The position numbers and the translations under genes are program-made. Of a stretch of 64,000 nt of DNA, positions 61,152 to 64,000 are shown piece after piece. The stretch covers positions 372,001 through 436,000 of the forward strand of contig CAXXVV010000003.1 in NCBI GenBank assembly GCA_963678305.2, read 5' to 3'. Below the pieces are notes generated by a model. The model saw nothing but the letters and a program-made list of their open reading frames with translations. It did no database searches and was not told where the DNA came from. Every line of letters starts with the position of its first letter. Position 1 is the stretch's first letter. This stretch comes from G963676655 sp963678305. Its GTDB lineage: Bacteria > Verrucomicrobiota > Lentisphaeria > Victivallales > Victivallaceae.

Positions 61152-62108
61152 TTATTTATACACGCCCTCTTTGCGCCAGATGTCAAGCATCAGTTTGTAG
61201 CGGTCGAGGCTCATGCCGGTGTAAATACAATTGCTGGTTCCGAAGATGTAGCCGCCGCCCGGCATGCCGTCCCTTAGCGCCCGCCGAACGTCCTGTTCGA
61301 CTTCCTCTTCTGTGCCGGTTTGCAGTTTGGCGCAGTTGACGTTCCCGATCAGGCATACCTTGTCGCCCACCAGTTTTTTGACTTCGGCAAGATCAACTCC
61401 ACCCTGCGGATCAATACTGTGCAGAGCATGCGGTCCGGCTGAAACCAGTGAATCCAGAATCGGCATAATATTGCCGTCGGTATGCTTGATCACGTAAAAT
61501 CCCATCTCGCGATAACCGGAAATCAACTGCGTTAAATAAGGCGTAACAAATTCATCAAACATTTCAGGAGAGAGAAACGGGTTGTCGTTGAAACAATAGT
61601 CCGAACACAAACAGAAGCCGTCAAGCGTACCCCATTTTTTTATGCGTTCTGCTCTGGCAAGCGCGTCATCAACCCGTTTTTGAGCCTCATCCTTGAGCCG
61701 GTCCGGTTGTTCGACCAGTTGAACGGAAAACTCAATCATGTTCTCCCCATTCGGCAGTGAATAAGTCGCGTCCCCGTGCATGGTGACGAAATAATCCATA
61801 CCAGACAGCTCTCGCAAATGTTCGATTGAAAGTCGCGTATCTTCATCCTTCCAGCCGGAAGGAGCGTGAAACAAGATACCGGAATGCTCAAATTCTCTGG
61901 CGGAAGTGACAAAAAGATCAGCCACGTCACACCGATGCAAAACACGTTCATTTTCAGACATCTGATCCCATTGGTGATAGTGACGCTGAGAAGGATGAAT
62001 GCGTCCGAAGGCTTCCATTGTCAGAAAAAACACCAATTCAAAATGAGGCACCCTGCCTGTCGGGATTTTTCGTTCCAACGCGGCGATAAAATTTTCTCTC
62101 GACGTCAT
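61152..62108 (-). CDS. UroD-superfamily protein, second copy
   Basis: The 318-residue protein has the UroD/MtaA-like barrel: LVEQPDRLKDEAQKRVDD, a strand ending FYVIKHTDGNIMPILDSL and VDLAEVKKLVGDKVCLIGNV. It is a different subgroup from that at 45596-46672. The C-terminal GTSNCIYTGMSLDRYKLML matches many Lentisphaerota copies. It is convergent with nrdG and lies 23 bases past purB, with a possible shared transcript. There is no corrinoid protein or other methyltransferase component beside it, and its substrate is unknown. Confidence 0.75.
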   Translation of the reverse strand: MTSRENFIAALERKIPTGRVPHFELVFFLTMEAFGRIHPSQRHYHQWDQMSENERVLHRCDVADLFVTSAREFEHSGILFHAPSGWKDEDTRLSIEHLRELSGMDYFVTMHGDATYSLPNGENMIEFSVQLVEQPDRLKDEAQKRVDDALARAERIKKWGTLDGFCLCSDYCFNDNPFLSPEMFDEFVTPYLTQLISGYREMGFYVIKHTDGNIMPILDSLVSAGPHALHSIDPQGGVDLAEVKKLVGDKVCLIGNVNCAKLQTGTEEEVEQDVRRALRDGMPGGGYIFGTSNCIYTGMSLDRYKLMLDIWRKEGVYK

Positions 62109-62131
62109 TAGATCACCTCCGGTGAAATAAT

Positions 62132-63571
62132 TTATACGTTTATTTCGTCCATTTCGGCGTTAAGAAATTTCTTGTTGTCTTCAAGGATCGGCCGGACTTC
62201 TTCATTCAGAAAATCATCCACCTGCTGCGGGGAACGTCCGACAAAAGCGACCGGATCGACCAGATCGTCAATCTTGCCGGCAATCGCAGCAAAGACCGGG
62301 TCCGCTTTGAGGCGATTTAGCAAATCATTATCTCCGCCTTCCTCTTTTATCTGCTTGGCTGCATCCATCGAATGTTCGCGGATCGCTTCATGCAACGCCT
62401 GGCGGTCGCCGCCGGCCTGAACCGCGGCCATCATAATATTCTCCGTCGCCATAAACGGCAGTTCCGCCGCTACCCGGCGGGCGATAACATTTGGCCAGAC
62501 CTGAATTCCGTCAATAATGTTGGCAACCAGCGATAAAATAACATCCGCGCCCAGAAATGCTTCCGGCAATGAGATGCGCCGGTTGGCGGAGTCGTCCAAA
62601 GTACGCTCGAACCATTGATTGGCATGGGTGTTAGCCGGATTGGCGGGCAGACTCATGACGTAACGCGCCAATGAACATACCCGTTCACTGCGCATGGGAT
62701 TGCGCTTATAAGCCATCGCGCTGGAACCGACCTGTTTCTTGCCGAACGGTTCTTCGATCTCACGTAAATTAGCCAGTAACCGGATATCACCGCACATCTT
62801 GTACGCGGATTGAGCGATTCCGGACAGCATGGACAGGACAAAGTAATCCACCTTCCGGGTATAAGTCTGGCCGCTGACGCCAACGATCTTTTCAAACCCC
62901 ATTTCATCAGCCACCATCCGGGCAAGTTTTTTTACTTTATCGTGATCACCATTGAACAACGCCAGAAAACTGGCCTGGGTTCCGGTAGTACCTTTGACGG
63001 AACGGAACGGCAGCGCCGCCAGTTCATGATCGAGCCGGTCAAGGTCGAAAACAAAGTCCTGCAAATACAGGGTGAAACGCTTGCCGACCGTGGTCAGCTG
63101 GGCCGGCTGATAGTGAGTGAAGCCCAATGCCGGCATCTCTTTATATTGATCACACAGATCCGCCAACAGGCTGATCACTTTCAACAATTTTCCACGGACG
63201 ATCTTTAAGCCGTCACGAATCTGAATCAGTTCGGTATTGTCGGTAACAAAACAGCTGGTCGCGCCAAGATGGATGATCGGCATCGCGGCCGGACACTGAG
63301 TGCCGAAAGTATGGATATGGCTCATCACGTCATGACGTAATTCATTTTCCTTGGCGACGGCCATCTCGAAATCAATATCGTCCAGATGAGAGCTCATCTG
63401 CGCTATCTGCTCGTCGGTAATTTCCAGACCGAGCTCTTTTTCAGCTTTAGCCAGGGCCAGCCAGAGGCGGCGCCAGGTCGAATGTTTCTTCTGGGCCGAC
63501 CAGTTAAAGCTCATTTCTTTGCTGGCATAACGCCCTGTTAACGGATTTTCATAACTGTTATGTGACGACAT
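62132..63571 (-). CDS. purB: Adenylosuccinate lyase
   Basis: The 479-residue enzyme catalyses two steps of purine synthesis: release of fumarate from SAICAR and from adenylosuccinate. The family signature is SSAMAYKRNPMRSERV, and the catalytic His and Ser motifs are HLGATSCFVTDNTELI and MSHIHTF. Sequence and length suggest the longer, eukaryote-like ADSL subgroup rather than the short PurB of Bacillus. It is the upstream gene of the UroD-like gene, 23 bases away. Confidence 0.93.
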   Translation of the reverse strand: MSSHNSYENPLTGRYASKEMSFNWSAQKKHSTWRRLWLALAKAEKELGLEITDEQIAQMSSHLDDIDFEMAVAKENELRHDVMSHIHTFGTQCPAAMPIIHLGATSCFVTDNTELIQIRDGLKIVRGKLLKVISLLADLCDQYKEMPALGFTHYQPAQLTTVGKRFTLYLQDFVFDLDRLDHELAALPFRSVKGTTGTQASFLALFNGDHDKVKKLARMVADEMGFEKIVGVSGQTYTRKVDYFVLSMLSGIAQSAYKMCGDIRLLANLREIEEPFGKKQVGSSAMAYKRNPMRSERVCSLARYVMSLPANPANTHANQWFERTLDDSANRRISLPEAFLGADVILSLVANIIDGIQVWPNVIARRVAAELPFMATENIMMAAVQAGGDRQALHEAIREHSMDAAKQIKEEGGDNDLLNRLKADPVFAAIAGKIDDLVDPVAFVGRSPQQVDDFLNEEVRPILEDNKKFLNAEMDEINV

Positions 63572-63714
63572 ACTTATTCCTTTTTCATTAATGTATTTAC
63601 ATCCTTATAATTTAGCACGTTTTCGTGGTTCAGGAAAGTTCAAAGTGCAAAAAACAGCGCAAAAACGTCAAGGATGGTTACACATTATAGCAGAATAAGC
63701 TGGCAAGAAACTAT

Positions 63715-64000
63715 TTATTTATCAAGTTCCTTACGCATTTGATCATTCAAGTCTTTAGTCACCGCGGCTTCCAGCCCGGTAAAAGAGGCGGCTTTCCCGT
63801 AAATTATCTTGTCCTGTTTAATGAGCGAAGCCTGACGCCAGCCAAGATACGGTCCGACAAACAAAGTCATAAAGATCATTGCCAATGCCAGGACCGGAAC
63901 CCAGGCCCGGGCCAAAGCACCGTAATATAACGCGTATGGCTTTCTCATGGAAAAATATTGGATAATGAACATCACAAAAATAATCGTCAATAAAGCCGCG
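63715..64000 (-). CDS. C-terminal part of a membrane protein, cut by the window edge
   Basis: The frame is open to the end of the window, giving at least 95 residues. It has two hydrophobic segments (IIFVMFIIQYF and ARAWVPVLALAMIFMTLFVG) and a polar tail ending KDLNDQMRKELDK. The frame's nearest initiator-like codon is TTG at 63990, but the coding region surely extends further upstream. No family is recognised. It has no clear partner in the window. Confidence 0.5.
   Translation of the reverse strand, partial: AALLTIIFVMFIIQYFSMRKPYALYYGALARAWVPVLALAMIFMTLFVGPYLGWRQASLIKQDKIIYGKAASFTGLEAAVTKDLNDQMRKELDK

Overview
The window reads as chromosomal DNA of an anaerobic bacterium of the Lentisphaerota (Victivallis-like), or a close PVC-group relative. 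This placement is an inference from gene content. It rests on a DUF1559-type prepilin-like protein, chimeric GntR regulators with LacI-type sensor domains, uroporphyrinogen-decarboxylase-like proteins, several SGNH hydrolases, a class III (oxygen-sensitive) ribonucleotide reductase and a stressosome. There is no rRNA, tRNA, CRISPR array or complete prophage. Most genes are on the minus strand.

Region by region. 1-8200 is mostly housekeeping: a zinc-ribbon protein, two TPM-domain proteins, fabD, an IS200-like REP-associated transposase among GC-rich palindromes (3164-4007), purU and a lepA-lepB operon. 8290-9880 is a divergent redox-looking module: a Cys-rich HxlR regulator facing an FMN-binding protein and a flavodoxin-like reductase across a consensus promoter. 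10770-15400 is an accessory island. It holds a possible phage-tail-like protein, a helical protein of unknown function and a TPR protein. A 1.5 kb block covering the last two is tandemly duplicated; the outer arms are almost identical while the core, holding the 3' ends of both genes, is different in each copy. 15447-27545 holds an MsbA-type exporter and a carbohydrate locus (GH38 mannosidase, SGNH lipoprotein, a putative TIM-barrel protein, two beta-helix proteins, a pseudopilin and a GntR/LacI regulator).

27731-34879 is one tightly coupled minus-strand operon, rsbR-rsbS-rsbT-rsbX followed by a hybrid histidine kinase with an RsbT-like N-terminus, a receiver-kinase and a receiver-PP2C phosphatase. 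It joins a stressosome to phosphorelay output. Next to it is a hybrid kinase of about 2,480 residues with three periplasmic solute-binding domains (35335-42786). Its HisKA-REC-REC-HPt end is paralogous to that of the stressosome kinase.

43098-53586 is a second sugar locus: a GntR/LacI regulator, a solute-binding protein fused to an ABC permease, a partner permease with a repeat-filled extracytoplasmic insert, an SGNH hydrolase, a UroD-like protein, a GH4 enzyme and a Gfo/Idh/MocA dehydrogenase. No ABC ATPase is encoded with it. 53966-64000 holds a YgiQ-type radical SAM protein, a secreted protein, a UDP-sugar dehydrogenase, the anaerobic ribonucleotide reductase, another UroD-like protein, purB and the end of a membrane protein.

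The three observations most worth following are the ribonucleotide reductase, whose glycyl-radical domain is cut off by one in-frame TGA and has its own ribosome binding site (58059-60305); the tandem duplication with exchanged core (12333-15373); and the stressosome wired to hybrid kinases. Family assignments were made by reading sequence motifs; no database search was possible.
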